In this document: piece by piece, positions 32,986 through 41,414 of the stretch
How positions within the stretch are numbered: the first letter of the stretch is position 1
Layout: every line of letters starts with the position of its first letter
Assembly (NCBI RefSeq): GCF_000179615.1
Contig: NZ_AEDD01000014.1
Coordinates: 48,574-112,573 of the forward strand
Reading direction: 5' to 3'
Length of the DNA stretch: 64,000 bases
Source of the DNA: Paenibacillus curdlanolyticus YK9
Lineage (GTDB): Bacteria; Bacillota; Bacilli; Paenibacillales; Paenibacillaceae
Notes under the pieces: model-generated
Databases searched by the model: none
What the model saw: the letters and a program-made list of their open reading frames with translations, nothing else
Told to the model about the DNA's origin: nothing
Program-made: the position numbers and the translations under genes

Positions 32986-33423
32986 ATGGATTTTATTTAT
33001 GACGAGCAAACGTGGACGACGTTTTTCCAAGATAATTGGCTCGTGCTTGTACTTGCGCTAGTTGCATTGTTTGTCGTGATTGGCATCGTTCGGACGATTG
33101 TGAAATGGGCGCTGGTCGCTGCGATCGTCATTGGCGTCATTGCGTACAGCGGTTATACGCTGGAGGACGTGAAGTCCATCGGCACGAAAGTGACGGACAG
33201 CGTGAAGCAGGAAGCGATTCAAGCGATGGCTGGCGAGGCGAGTGCAGCAACGTATACGAGCAACGGCGACGGTACGTTCACGGTAAAGACGAATAACTTG
33301 GAATTGACAGGCAAGCCGAACGACAACGAAGTGGAAGTGAAATTCCGCGGCGCGAAGATCGGCACATGGAAAATCGACGAGACGATTCGGACGTTGATCG
33401 ATACAGCGAAGAATAACGGATAA
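32986..33423 (+). CDS. membrane-anchored hypothetical protein
   Basis: A 145-residue protein I cannot assign. Residues about 17-50 form one long or two adjacent hydrophobic segments (WLVLVLALVALFVVIGIV and WALVAAIVIGVIAYSGYT). The remaining 90 residues are soluble, with DVKSIGTKVTDSVKQEAIQA and a beta-rich end GDGTFTVKTNNLELTG. It lies 41 bases before the transglutaminase-like membrane protein and is probably co-expressed. A role at the membrane-wall interface is a guess from this pairing. Confidence 0.65.
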   Translation: MDFIYDEQTWTTFFQDNWLVLVLALVALFVVIGIVRTIVKWALVAAIVIGVIAYSGYTLEDVKSIGTKVTDSVKQEAIQAMAGEASAATYTSNGDGTFTVKTNNLELTGKPNDNEVEVKFRGAKIGTWKIDETIRTLIDTAKNNG

Positions 33424-33464
33424 AGCAGCCTGCCCGTCCGTCGCTGGCGAGAGGAGCGATTAGG

Positions 33465-34655
33465 ATGGCAGATTGGATAGAGGGAATAACGACGTTCGAA
33501 CCGGTGGCGTTAGCGGTGCTGGCGCTGCTGCTCGGTTCGCTCGTGCAAGGGCTTGTCAAAGGCGCATCGGGCTCCGCGAAGCGTCTTTTCTTTTTTGTAT
33601 GGGACGGCTTGCTCATGCTCGGTTGCCTTGCGCTGGCGGCTAAGGCGGCAGCAATGCTCTCGGCCAGAGCAGCGCATTGGCTGGAGGGCGTACATCCGCC
33701 GGATCGTGAAGTGGGGACGCTCGCGCAAATGTGGTATACCTTTGTGACGAGCCTTCGAGATTTTGCGCTATTTCGATATGGGGTGCTGCTGCTGCTTCTG
33801 TACGGCTTGTTCCGTTGGCTGGCAAGCTTTCTCGTGTCGCCGGTCGAACGGTTTGTCGTTGGTTTCGGCTCGCGGCCCAAGGAGAAGCGTTCCGTGCTGG
33901 ATTTCTCGGATGACGGGAAACGAGCTTGGCCAGGAGGCAAGGCAGCCAGTCGTGTTATTGGCGCGGCTATCGGAGCCGTTCATGGCGCTGTTCGCTCGCT
34001 GCTGCTGATCGCTGCGTTATTCGTGTACATCACGCTGGCGCCGAACGGTCCTTTCACGGAGGTCGTGCGCTCTTCGGATGTATACAGCGAAGCCTCGTCT
34101 GGCTTACTTGAGCCTGTAGCGGGCCAGCTTCTGGCTGATCGCGGGCCGGTCCTCACAGAGGCGGTCGGCGACGAGCTGCAGCGGATTATTCAGCGCAAAT
34201 ATGAGATTGCTGATTATGCCATTCCGGACAACATAGCGGATGCAGCACGGACGGTCACCAAGGACGCGAGCACGGACGAGACGAAAGCACGCGCGCTTTA
34301 CGGTTGGATCGGCACACGAATCGCTTATGATTGGGACAAGGCTCGCAATTACGAAGAACGGGGCCAGTGGAAGGAACAGACGCCGGCCGAGACGTTCAAG
34401 ACTAGGCTCGGCGTGTGTATCGATGTGGCTCGGCTGTATGCCGTAATGGCGAGATCGGTTGGGTTGGAGGTGCGTGTCGTGACCGGCGAAGGCATTACGG
34501 GGGACGGCACCTCTGGACCGCATGCATGGAACGAAGTGCGCATCGCAGGGACGGACGGGAAGCCTGTATGGGTGCCGCTGGATGCGACATGGGCGATCTC
34601 GGGCGATTGGTTTAATCCTCCAGCTTTTGCGCAGACGCATATCCCGGATATTTAG
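33465..34655 (+). CDS. membrane protein with extracytoplasmic transglutaminase-like domain
   Basis: A 396-residue protein. Residues 1 to about 195 contain four hydrophobic helices (near 12-32, 42-62, 95-118 and 165-190). The C-terminal half is a transglutaminase-core domain with an intact catalytic triad: Cys in FKTRLGVCIDVARLYAVMAR, His in TSGPHAWNEVRIAG and Asp in WVPLDATWAIS. Such domains act as cysteine proteases or peptide cross-linkers at the cell surface. It directly precedes the penicillin-binding protein gene, suggesting work on the cell wall (inference). Confidence 0.87.
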   Translation: MADWIEGITTFEPVALAVLALLLGSLVQGLVKGASGSAKRLFFFVWDGLLMLGCLALAAKAAAMLSARAAHWLEGVHPPDREVGTLAQMWYTFVTSLRDFALFRYGVLLLLLYGLFRWLASFLVSPVERFVVGFGSRPKEKRSVLDFSDDGKRAWPGGKAASRVIGAAIGAVHGAVRSLLLIAALFVYITLAPNGPFTEVVRSSDVYSEASSGLLEPVAGQLLADRGPVLTEAVGDELQRIIQRKYEIADYAIPDNIADAARTVTKDASTDETKARALYGWIGTRIAYDWDKARNYEERGQWKEQTPAETFKTRLGVCIDVARLYAVMARSVGLEVRVVTGEGITGDGTSGPHAWNEVRIAGTDGKPVWVPLDATWAISGDWFNPPAFAQTHIPDI

Positions 34656-34785
34656 CGCATTTTATTTGGAGGGGCAGGCAATAAAAAGAAACTTTATGGG
34701 ACCCTCCCTCGTCATAGAGACGACTAAGAGAGAGAATGGACTACATTACATCCGTTAACGGGGAATAGGAGGAGAAAGGCAGATC

Positions 34786-36972
34786 ATGCACAACGATCAG
34801 CAAAAACGTGAAGCCGCGAGTCGGAGGCATTTTTCATTTCGGCTGAACGCATTCTTTTTTATCATTTTCTTATTGTTTAGCGTCCTAATCGTACGGCTTT
34901 CGATTCTTCAGTTTGTGGAGGGTCCGACACTGAAGGCGGAGGAGAACAAGATCGGCACTGTTCCGATCAAGCTGCCGCCGATCCGGGGCAACATTTTGGA
35001 TTCGACCGGGTATCCGATCGCGTATTCCACGTCAACGCAGTCCCTCTATTACAAGCTTGATCCGGACATTCGGCGCAAGCTGAAGAAGGACAGCACACCG
35101 AAGGAGCAGCAGAAGGAAATCGAGGAGCGCTTGCGGCCGTTCGCAGAGAAGCTGTCAGCGATTTTCGCTCAGTACGGCGATCCGACGAAACAGATGGGGC
35201 CTGACGACGTGCTGCGTCAGCTCGACCTCGGCTTCAAGAAAAATAATATTTCGACGCCGCGCCGGGTGAAGTCTGACCTGACGAACAAAGAAATTGCTTA
35301 TTTTATGGAAAATCGCGACCAGTTCACAGGCATTGATATTGTAGAAGAGAGCGTCCGCCATTACGATAAAGGGTCGATCTCCGTCCAATTGGTCGGTTAT
35401 CTGAAGAAATTCAACTCCGCCGTTAATTCGCTCGACTTCTATGCGAAGAAGAAGGAAGAAACGACCGATCCGAAGCTCGTGTACCTCGATCAAGAGGATG
35501 TCGGCATGGATGGCATCGAGCTGATGTATCAAGACGAGCTGCGGGGCAAAAACGGCCTGAAGGTGTTCCCGGTGAATGCGCTAAGCAAAATTATCGGGCC
35601 GCCGACAATCACCAATCCGCAGAAGGGCAATGACCTGTATTTGACGATCAATAAGGCAGTCCAGATTCGGACCGAAGATGCGATCACTAATCATCTTGCT
35701 TATTTGAAGACGAGCCCTGATATTACTAAAATCAATCAGAAGCCGAAGACCGGCTACGCTGTTGCGATGGAGGTCAATACGGGTAAAGTCGTCGCCATGG
35801 CGAGTATGCCGGACTACGATCCGAACATTTGGTCAGGCGGCAAGATTAGTCCAGAGGATTATGACAACAGTCTCTATATGCTCAAAAATGGCACCATTCG
35901 TGACGTTCTTGCTCCTTATGAGGATGAGAAGGAAGCTGGAAAGCATGCGCCGTCGATGGTCATGCTCGGCTCGACCCAGAAGCCGTTATCGATTCTGGTC
36001 GGTTTAAATGAAAAGCTGTTCACGACTACGACGACTTATCAGGATTCGGGGTCATTCTACTTCGGCCGTAAAGGAAGCGAAGTGAGAATCGGTAACGCCT
36101 TGGGCCATGCCTACGGCACGCTGGATCCCGCGCACGCGATCGGCAAGTCCTCCAACCCGTTCATGGCGGCGATGGTCGGCAATAGGATGTTCGATAAGTA
36201 CAAGAACAGTGCCAAAGGGAGTATCGAAGGCGTTAATGTATGGGATAAATACATGAAGCAATTCGGCCTTGGCGTGAAGACCGGCAGCGACCTGCCGTTC
36301 GAGAACGAAGGCATTATTGAGTACTACCATGAAGCGGAAACGGCAAGTACGCAATCCGCGCTCATTCGTGCATCGTTCGGCCAGCAGGCGAGATATACGG
36401 TGCTTCAGTTGGCACAGTATACAGCTATGCTTGCGAATCGAGGCAAGCGGATGAAGCCGCAGTTCGTCGATAAGATTACGGATTCGGATGGCAAGATCGT
36501 ACAAGGCTTCAAGCCGGAAATACTCAATACGGTTGATATGCCGGAGAAGTATTGGGAAGAGGTTGAGTACGGCATGCGGCTCGTTAACGTAAGTGCCGCA
36601 TTCGAAGGCGTTAATTACACGTATGCGAGTAAAACGGGTACATCCCAGCAATCCGTCGGCGGCAAAACGGTCGATAACGCGGTGTTTATCGCGTATGCGC
36701 CAGCGAATAACCCAGTGCTCGCCGTCGCAGTCGTCGTCCCTGAGGGCGGCTTCGGCGCGAAGGGCGCTGCTCCGATTGCACGGAAAATTTTCGACGCGTA
36801 CGACGATGAGGTCGGCCTGACAGGCACGCCTCGCAACCCGTCGGTCAAAACGCCTGTTAATACAGGCAGCAGTAATACCGGAGCTGCAGGAGCGAACGGG
36901 GCTGCGAATACGGGCACGAACGCTAACGCGAATGCAAATAAAACGAACACTGCTGGCACGACGCATCAGTAA
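34786..36972 (+). CDS. class B penicillin-binding protein 2 (D,D-transpeptidase, PbpA/PbpH-like)
   Basis: A 728-residue monofunctional transpeptidase that cross-links peptidoglycan during elongation. An N-terminal membrane anchor (residues 22-43) is followed by the dimerisation domain with PPIRGNILDSTGYPIAYS. The penicillin-binding domain has the SxxK motif in MLGSTQKPLS, SxN in GKSSNPFMAA and KTG in YASKTGTSQQS. The C-terminal 60 residues are a Thr/Asn/Ala/Gly tail. GGAGGAG precedes ATG 34786. Length and motif order match Bacillus PbpA/PbpH. Confidence 0.93.
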   Translation: MHNDQQKREAASRRHFSFRLNAFFFIIFLLFSVLIVRLSILQFVEGPTLKAEENKIGTVPIKLPPIRGNILDSTGYPIAYSTSTQSLYYKLDPDIRRKLKKDSTPKEQQKEIEERLRPFAEKLSAIFAQYGDPTKQMGPDDVLRQLDLGFKKNNISTPRRVKSDLTNKEIAYFMENRDQFTGIDIVEESVRHYDKGSISVQLVGYLKKFNSAVNSLDFYAKKKEETTDPKLVYLDQEDVGMDGIELMYQDELRGKNGLKVFPVNALSKIIGPPTITNPQKGNDLYLTINKAVQIRTEDAITNHLAYLKTSPDITKINQKPKTGYAVAMEVNTGKVVAMASMPDYDPNIWSGGKISPEDYDNSLYMLKNGTIRDVLAPYEDEKEAGKHAPSMVMLGSTQKPLSILVGLNEKLFTTTTTYQDSGSFYFGRKGSEVRIGNALGHAYGTLDPAHAIGKSSNPFMAAMVGNRMFDKYKNSAKGSIEGVNVWDKYMKQFGLGVKTGSDLPFENEGIIEYYHEAETASTQSALIRASFGQQARYTVLQLAQYTAMLANRGKRMKPQFVDKITDSDGKIVQGFKPEILNTVDMPEKYWEEVEYGMRLVNVSAAFEGVNYTYASKTGTSQQSVGGKTVDNAVFIAYAPANNPVLAVAVVVPEGGFGAKGAAPIARKIFDAYDDEVGLTGTPRNPSVKTPVNTGSSNTGAAGANGAANTGTNANANANKTNTAGTTHQ

Positions 36973-36984
36973 GCAGCAATGAGA

Positions 36985-37024
36985 GGTGCCGCCTTTTCAA
37001 TGAGAGAGGGCGGCGCCTTTTTTT
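36985..37024 (+). terminator. terminator of the PBP gene
   Basis: ggtgccgcc (36985-36993) pairs with ggcggcgcc (37009-37017), followed by seven T. Confidence 0.92.
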
Positions 37025-37103
37025 GAATATAAAAGTTGCACTGCTGCAAGTTTGTTGCATATGTATAAACTAGAAAGGGAATTCGGGCAGGAGGCGCTAA
37101 GCG

Positions 37104-37205
37104 ATGAAGACGCGAGGAAGATGGAATGGCGCAATCAAACGGTGGATTATGACGTTGATGTTTCTTAGCGTAACGCTTATATGCTACGGCGACTTTTGGC
37201 GATAA
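37104..37205 (+). CDS. candidate small peptide, 33 residues
   Basis: ATG 37104 follows an excellent GCAGGAGGCG by about 8 bases. It encodes a basic head (MKTRGRWNGAIKRW) and a short hydrophobic segment (IMTLMFLSVTLICYG), ending DFWR. This looks like a membrane-inserting micropeptide. No family is recognised. It sits alone after a strong terminator, so it would need its own promoter; only weak -10-like sequences (for example tataaact near 37066) are visible. Confidence 0.5.
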   Translation: MKTRGRWNGAIKRWIMTLMFLSVTLICYGDFWR

Positions 37206-37535
37206 CTCGGCCTCTATACCAAAATGCAATAAAAACGTACCAATGCACGGGGAAGCGCAATTGTCCGTAACAAACTATAATGAATGTAAGCCGTAAGGCG
37301 CGTAAGCATAAGGGGATTAGGCTTGTACGCATTTGCGAAGTCGTTTCGTTTACGTGTTGCTTTACAGATTTGCGCAAACGTTTGCCTTGAGGGGTGGACG
37401 AAAGTCGAGGGCGAAAGCCCATCGATAGCCCATGTGTGCGCTTCAGGAAATATGCTACAATATCGGAAGCAAAGAGCGGGGCGGCACAGCAGGAGAGCAG
37501 CCGCGAAATTCCGCCGATATGGGAGGCATACTGGA
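37206..37535 (+). other. long leader of the HAD gene with tandem tetraloop hairpins
   Basis: A 330-base stretch without a gene. Notable are the perfect palindrome gcaaacgtttgc near 37374 and two adjacent hairpins near 37398-37422 with GAAA loops (gac-gaaa-gtc and gggc-gaaa-gccc), which as GNRA loops point to a rightward RNA. An extended -10 (tgctacaat, about 37451-37459) is closer to the gene. I cannot match the leader to a known riboswitch. Confidence 0.4.
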
Positions 37536-38303
37536 ATGGGTACATACAAATTAGTAGCGCTTGACATGGACGGCACGGTGTTGAATGAAACGCAAGAAAT
37601 TAGCGAGACGAACCAACGGTGGATTCGCAAGGCGATGGACGCTGGCGTAATCGTATGCTTCTCGACAGGCCGCGGGTTCCGCAGCGCGCTGCCCTATGCA
37701 GAGCAGCTTGGCTTGATGGACATCCCGATGATTACGGTCAACGGAGGCGAGATTTGGCGTAAGCCGCATGTGCTGCATCAACGGACGCTCGTCGATCCGG
37801 GAACGATTCGGCGCCTGCATCAGCTTGCGCTTCGGCATCCAGAGGTCTGGTACTGGGCTTACTCAACGAACGATGTTTACAACAAGGAAAAATGGATCGA
37901 GCCAGCGGACTACTATGCGGCACATCATTGGCTGAAATTCGGTTACTATACCGAGGACGACGTTGCACGCCAAGCGATTCTCTCGGAAGTATCGTCGTGG
38001 GGAACGCTTGAGATCACGAATTCCTCGCCATGGAACTTAGAGATGAACCCGCTGGGCATTAACAAAGCGTCCGCGCTCCGCGAGCTGTGCAAGCTGCTGG
38101 GTATTGATATGTCGCAGACAGTTGCGGCCGGAGACAGCCTGAACGATATTGCGGCAATCCGTGAAGCCGGCCTCGGCGTCGCGATGGGCAATGCGCAGGA
38201 CGAAGTGAAAGCGGCGGCTGATGTCGTTACGTTCACGAACGAAGAGCATGGCGTAGCCGAATTGCTTCGCCGGTACGTTCTGAACGATGAGGGACCGTTG
38301 TAA
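37536..38303 (+). CDS. Cof-type HAD-IIB family phosphatase
   Basis: A 255-residue haloacid dehalogenase-superfamily phosphatase. Motif I is VALDMDGTVLNE (residues 8-19), motif II is CFSTGRGFRSA, motif III is the Lys in LGINKASALREL, and motif IV is VAAGDSLNDIAAI. The C2B cap lies between motifs II and III. ATG 37536 has GGGAGG 11 bases upstream; an open frame to 37323 has no ribosome site. Such enzymes dephosphorylate sugar phosphates, FMN-type or cofactor phosphates. The stop overlaps the next start (TAATG). Confidence 0.9.
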   Translation: MGTYKLVALDMDGTVLNETQEISETNQRWIRKAMDAGVIVCFSTGRGFRSALPYAEQLGLMDIPMITVNGGEIWRKPHVLHQRTLVDPGTIRRLHQLALRHPEVWYWAYSTNDVYNKEKWIEPADYYAAHHWLKFGYYTEDDVARQAILSEVSSWGTLEITNSSPWNLEMNPLGINKASALRELCKLLGIDMSQTVAAGDSLNDIAAIREAGLGVAMGNAQDEVKAAADVVTFTNEEHGVAELLRRYVLNDEGPL

Positions 38304-38785
38304 TGCTGGAGATCATCGGCTGGATTGTTGTAGTTGCGTTGTTCGTCATCGGCATGGCAGGAGCTATTTATCCGATATTGCCAGGAGCGTTGGCGATTTA
38401 TGCGGCATTTTTCGTTTATGGGCTATGTATCAGCTTCAGTCCGTTCGGCTTCTGGTTCTGGGCGATCCAGTCGATCATCGTTATTGTTTTGTTCGTCGCG
38501 GATTATGCCGTTAATGCATGGGGGGTCAAAAAGTTCGGCGGCTCTCGGGCATCCGTCATCGGAAGCACGATAGGCGTGCTGATCGGACCTTTCGTGATCC
38601 CGGCGTTCGGCCTTATTCTCGGTCCGCTAATTGGCGCTGTGCTGGGCGAACTTTATGTAGGCTCGGATTGGAACAAGTCGCTGAAGGTAGGCTTCGGCTC
38701 CGTTGTCGGCTTGTTTACCAGCACAGTCGTGAAATTTGCGCTTCAGCTTACCATGATCGTTTTGTTTGTCATTTGGCTTATTTAA
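38303..38785 (+). CDS. DUF456 family membrane protein
   Basis: A 160-residue integral membrane protein with about four helices: IIGWIVVVALFVIGMAGAIY, the LPGALAIYAAFFVYGL segment, VLFVADYAVNAWGVKKFGGS (a DUF456 motif), and the glycine-rich GVLIGPFVIPAFGLILGPLI region. Function unknown. It is translationally coupled to the HAD phosphatase by a one-base overlap. Confidence 0.85.
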   Translation: MLEIIGWIVVVALFVIGMAGAIYPILPGALAIYAAFFVYGLCISFSPFGFWFWAIQSIIVIVLFVADYAVNAWGVKKFGGSRASVIGSTIGVLIGPFVIPAFGLILGPLIGAVLGELYVGSDWNKSLKVGFGSVVGLFTSTVVKFALQLTMIVLFVIWLI

Positions 38786-38806
38786 TCTAGAGGAGCGATA
38801 ATCGAT

Positions 38807-39532
38807 ATGGTAAAAGTTACGATTTGGAATGAATTTTTGCACGAGGTTGAAAATGAAAAGGTACGCGCAGTGTATCCTGACGGGATCCATCAAGCATTGG
38901 CAAAAGGCATCGGCAGCGAATCCGTTCAAGTTCAAACGGCAACGCTCGTACAGCCTGAGCATGGCCTGACGGAAGAAGTATTGGCGAACACCGACGTATT
39001 GATCTGGTGGGGCCATATGGGCCACGACCGCGTAGAGGATGCGATCGTTGACCGTGTTCACCAACGCGTCATGGACGGCATGGGCTTGATCGTGCTTCAC
39101 TCCGGCCACTTCTCCAAAATTTTCAAAAAACTGATGGGCACAGGTTGCGACCTGAAATGGCGTGAAGCTGGCGAGAAAGAACGCATTTGGGTTGTTAACC
39201 CGGCGCATCCAATCGCAGCAGGCTTGCCAGAGTACATTACGCTGGAAAACGAAGAAATGTACGGCGAACACTTCGACATTCCAGCACCGGACGAGCTCGT
39301 ATTCGTCAGCTGGTTCGAAGGCGGCGAAGTATTCCGCAGCGGCTGCACGTTCTATCGCGGCCAAGGCAAAATCTTCTACTTCCGTCCAGGCCACGAGACA
39401 TATCCGACGTATTACAACCCAGAGGTGCTGCAAGTGATCAAAAACGCTGTGCAATGGGCAGCTCCATCGGGCGCAGCAACGCCGGTTCGCGGCAACCATC
39501 AGCCGCTTGAACCAATCGGCGCCAAGGCGTAA
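38807..39532 (+). CDS. ThuA-like domain protein
   Basis: A 241-residue protein of the ThuA (trehalose utilisation) family, with a class I glutamine-amidotransferase-like fold. Motifs include [16 protein letters not shown] at the start, [31 protein letters not shown] and [15 protein letters not shown]. The function is uncertain; in alpha-proteobacteria ThuA is linked to trehalose/sucrose/maltitol catabolism. AGAGGAG precedes ATG 38807 and the gene ends in a strong terminator. Confidence 0.9.
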   Translation: MVKVTIWNEFLHEVENEKVRAVYPDGIHQALAKGIGSESVQVQTATLVQPEHGLTEEVLANTDVLIWWGHMGHDRVEDAIVDRVHQRVMDGMGLIVLHSGHFSKIFKKLMGTGCDLKWREAGEKERIWVVNPAHPIAAGLPEYITLENEEMYGEHFDIPAPDELVFVSWFEGGEVFRSGCTFYRGQGKIFYFRPGHETYPTYYNPEVLQVIKNAVQWAAPSGAATPVRGNHQPLEPIGAKA

Positions 39533-39562
39533 AATAAAATAACGGTTACTATGCAGAAGCAG

Positions 39563-39628
39563 GCGGCACAATCCCCTGGTCTTCCGGTCTTTTGTTGCCG
39601 GAGGAACGGGCGAATGTGCTGCTTTTTT
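39563..39628 (+). terminator. terminator of the ThuA-like gene
   Basis: gcggcaca (39563-39570) pairs with tgtgctgc (39615-39622) around an inner ccgg hairpin, followed by six T. Confidence 0.82.
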
Positions 39629-39665
39629 GTGCGAAAGCAATGATGGAGAGGACGAAGCACCCTTT

Positions 39666-41300
39666 ATGATCAAGAAGGACTCATTAATTAAAGGTACGAT
39701 TATTCTTGCTGTTGCTGCTCTTGCAGCACGTGTGCTGGGCATTTTCCAGCGTGTGCCGCTCGACTACATGATGGGCTCGGGGGGAGGCGCCGCGCTCGGC
39801 TTATCGAATACGATGTATTTGTGGCTGCTAATTATCGCGACGGGCGGCATTCCGAGCGCAATCAGCAAGATGGTGTCCGAGCGTCATGCGCTCGGCAAGC
39901 CCGGGGAGGCCCAGCGCATCTATAAAGCGGCGCTGCTGTTCGGCGCGATTGCAGGCGTCGTTATGGCAGCCATTCTATTCTTTATCGCGCCATGGTACAG
40001 CACGCATGTTTCCCATATTCCGCTGGCGGATAGATCGATTCAGGCGATTGCTCCAGCGCTGCTGCTCTTTCCGACGATCGCGATGATGCGCGGTTACTTC
40101 CAAGGGCGGCAGATGATGGCTGCAGGCGGAATCTCACAAATCGTCGAACAGATCGTTCGCGTTCTGCTTGGGGTAGGACTCGCCTTAGTCGTTGTATCTT
40201 GGGGCTGGGGCGACCGCTGGATTGCTGCCGCAGCATCGGTAGGCAGCGTGTTCGGCGGCATTGCCGCACTGGGCGTCATGATCTGGTATGGACGAAAGCT
40301 GGGCAGGATGGATGCGGAGGAAGTACGTGCGGGACGCATGCGATTCGAGAAGTCCAGCTTGCCTTTCCGTTCCATTTACAAAGAAATATTTACGATGTCG
40401 ATGCCGATTGTTGTTACCGCAATGACGGTCAATCTGCTCTATATGTTCGACAATTCGTTTTTGGTGCAGCTAAGCGGTCATTTCTACTCTGAATTACAGG
40501 CCGAGAAGGTACTGGACGCGTTCAGCCTTAAAGCGGTTTCGCTGGCTGGCATTCCGCCGATTCTGGCGATTGCGCTCAGCTCTTCGATCATTCCGATTAT
40601 TTCCTCCGCCTTCACGACGCGTAACATGAACGAGGTGCAGCGCCAATCCTCGCTTGTCATGCGTATCGTTGTGTTTACGGGCGTTCCGGCAGCGCTCCTC
40701 ATGACCGTTGCGGCACAATCGATAACAGGGCTCATTTACGAAAATGCTTTCGGGAGCGGGATCGTCGCCGCCTTAACGGCAGGGACCATCTTCCAAATTT
40801 CGATGATGACCAGCAATTCGATTCTATACGGGTTCGGCAAGCCTAGAATTCCGATGTACAACACGTTAATCGGGATTGCCGTGAAGCTCGTTGCCAGTGT
40901 AGCGCTGGCGCCCGTCCTCGGCATGTACGGCATGATTATCGGCTCAACGCTTTGCTATATTGTCGTCACGATGCTGAACCTTCGCGCGATTCGTCAAGTT
41001 GTGCCGATACAGACGCTGGGTGGCAAATGGGCAGGGTACATCGCAGCAGTCATTGCGACGGGCGCTGTCGGATACGGCATCGATTATGGCATTCGGACGA
41101 TGCTATTCGACACCTTGCCGCATAAGCTGGCATACCTGTTCAGCTGCGGTGTTGCGGGTATTGCCGCTGGCATTGTATATGTCGTATTGCTCGTTATGCT
41201 GCGCGTTGTTCAACCGTCAGACCTAGGCTCGTTCCCAGGTCCGCTGCGCAAAATATTTCGTCCGTTGATGCGTTTGGCTCCATCCTCGGCAAGAGGTTAG
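39666..41300 (+). CDS. ytgP: polysaccharide/lipid flippase of the MOP superfamily (YtgP-like)
   Basis: A 544-residue membrane protein with about 14 helices, the same length as Bacillus YtgP. It starts MIKKDSLIKGTIILAVAALA and has the family segment RVLGIFQRVPLDYMMG, then GGIPSAISKMVSERHALGK, MRGYFQGRQMMAAGGISQIV and LLYMFDNSFLVQLSG. These are typical of the SpoVB/YtgP/YabM flippases that move lipid-linked wall or polysaccharide precursors. GAGAGG lies 12 bases before ATG 39666. Confidence 0.9.
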   Translation: MIKKDSLIKGTIILAVAALAARVLGIFQRVPLDYMMGSGGGAALGLSNTMYLWLLIIATGGIPSAISKMVSERHALGKPGEAQRIYKAALLFGAIAGVVMAAILFFIAPWYSTHVSHIPLADRSIQAIAPALLLFPTIAMMRGYFQGRQMMAAGGISQIVEQIVRVLLGVGLALVVVSWGWGDRWIAAAASVGSVFGGIAALGVMIWYGRKLGRMDAEEVRAGRMRFEKSSLPFRSIYKEIFTMSMPIVVTAMTVNLLYMFDNSFLVQLSGHFYSELQAEKVLDAFSLKAVSLAGIPPILAIALSSSIIPIISSAFTTRNMNEVQRQSSLVMRIVVFTGVPAALLMTVAAQSITGLIYENAFGSGIVAALTAGTIFQISMMTSNSILYGFGKPRIPMYNTLIGIAVKLVASVALAPVLGMYGMIIGSTLCYIVVTMLNLRAIRQVVPIQTLGGKWAGYIAAVIATGAVGYGIDYGIRTMLFDTLPHKLAYLFSCGVAGIAAGIVYVVLLVMLRVVQPSDLGSFPGPLRKIFRPLMRLAPSSARG

Positions 41301-41414
41301 GACGCGCGAACCATTTTATAATTTTCGCACCGGAATCTATCTCCACATGGTAGAATGAGAGTGGTAATTAACCATTTATTCATTATTCTTTCATGTGAAA
41401 GGGGTTTTCCGGTT

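Noticed and set aside
38627..39742. Long antisense open frame (371 codons) across the DUF456 and ThuA-like genes
   Set aside because: Opposite-strand shadow of two well-supported genes; no ribosome site and a composition unlike any family.
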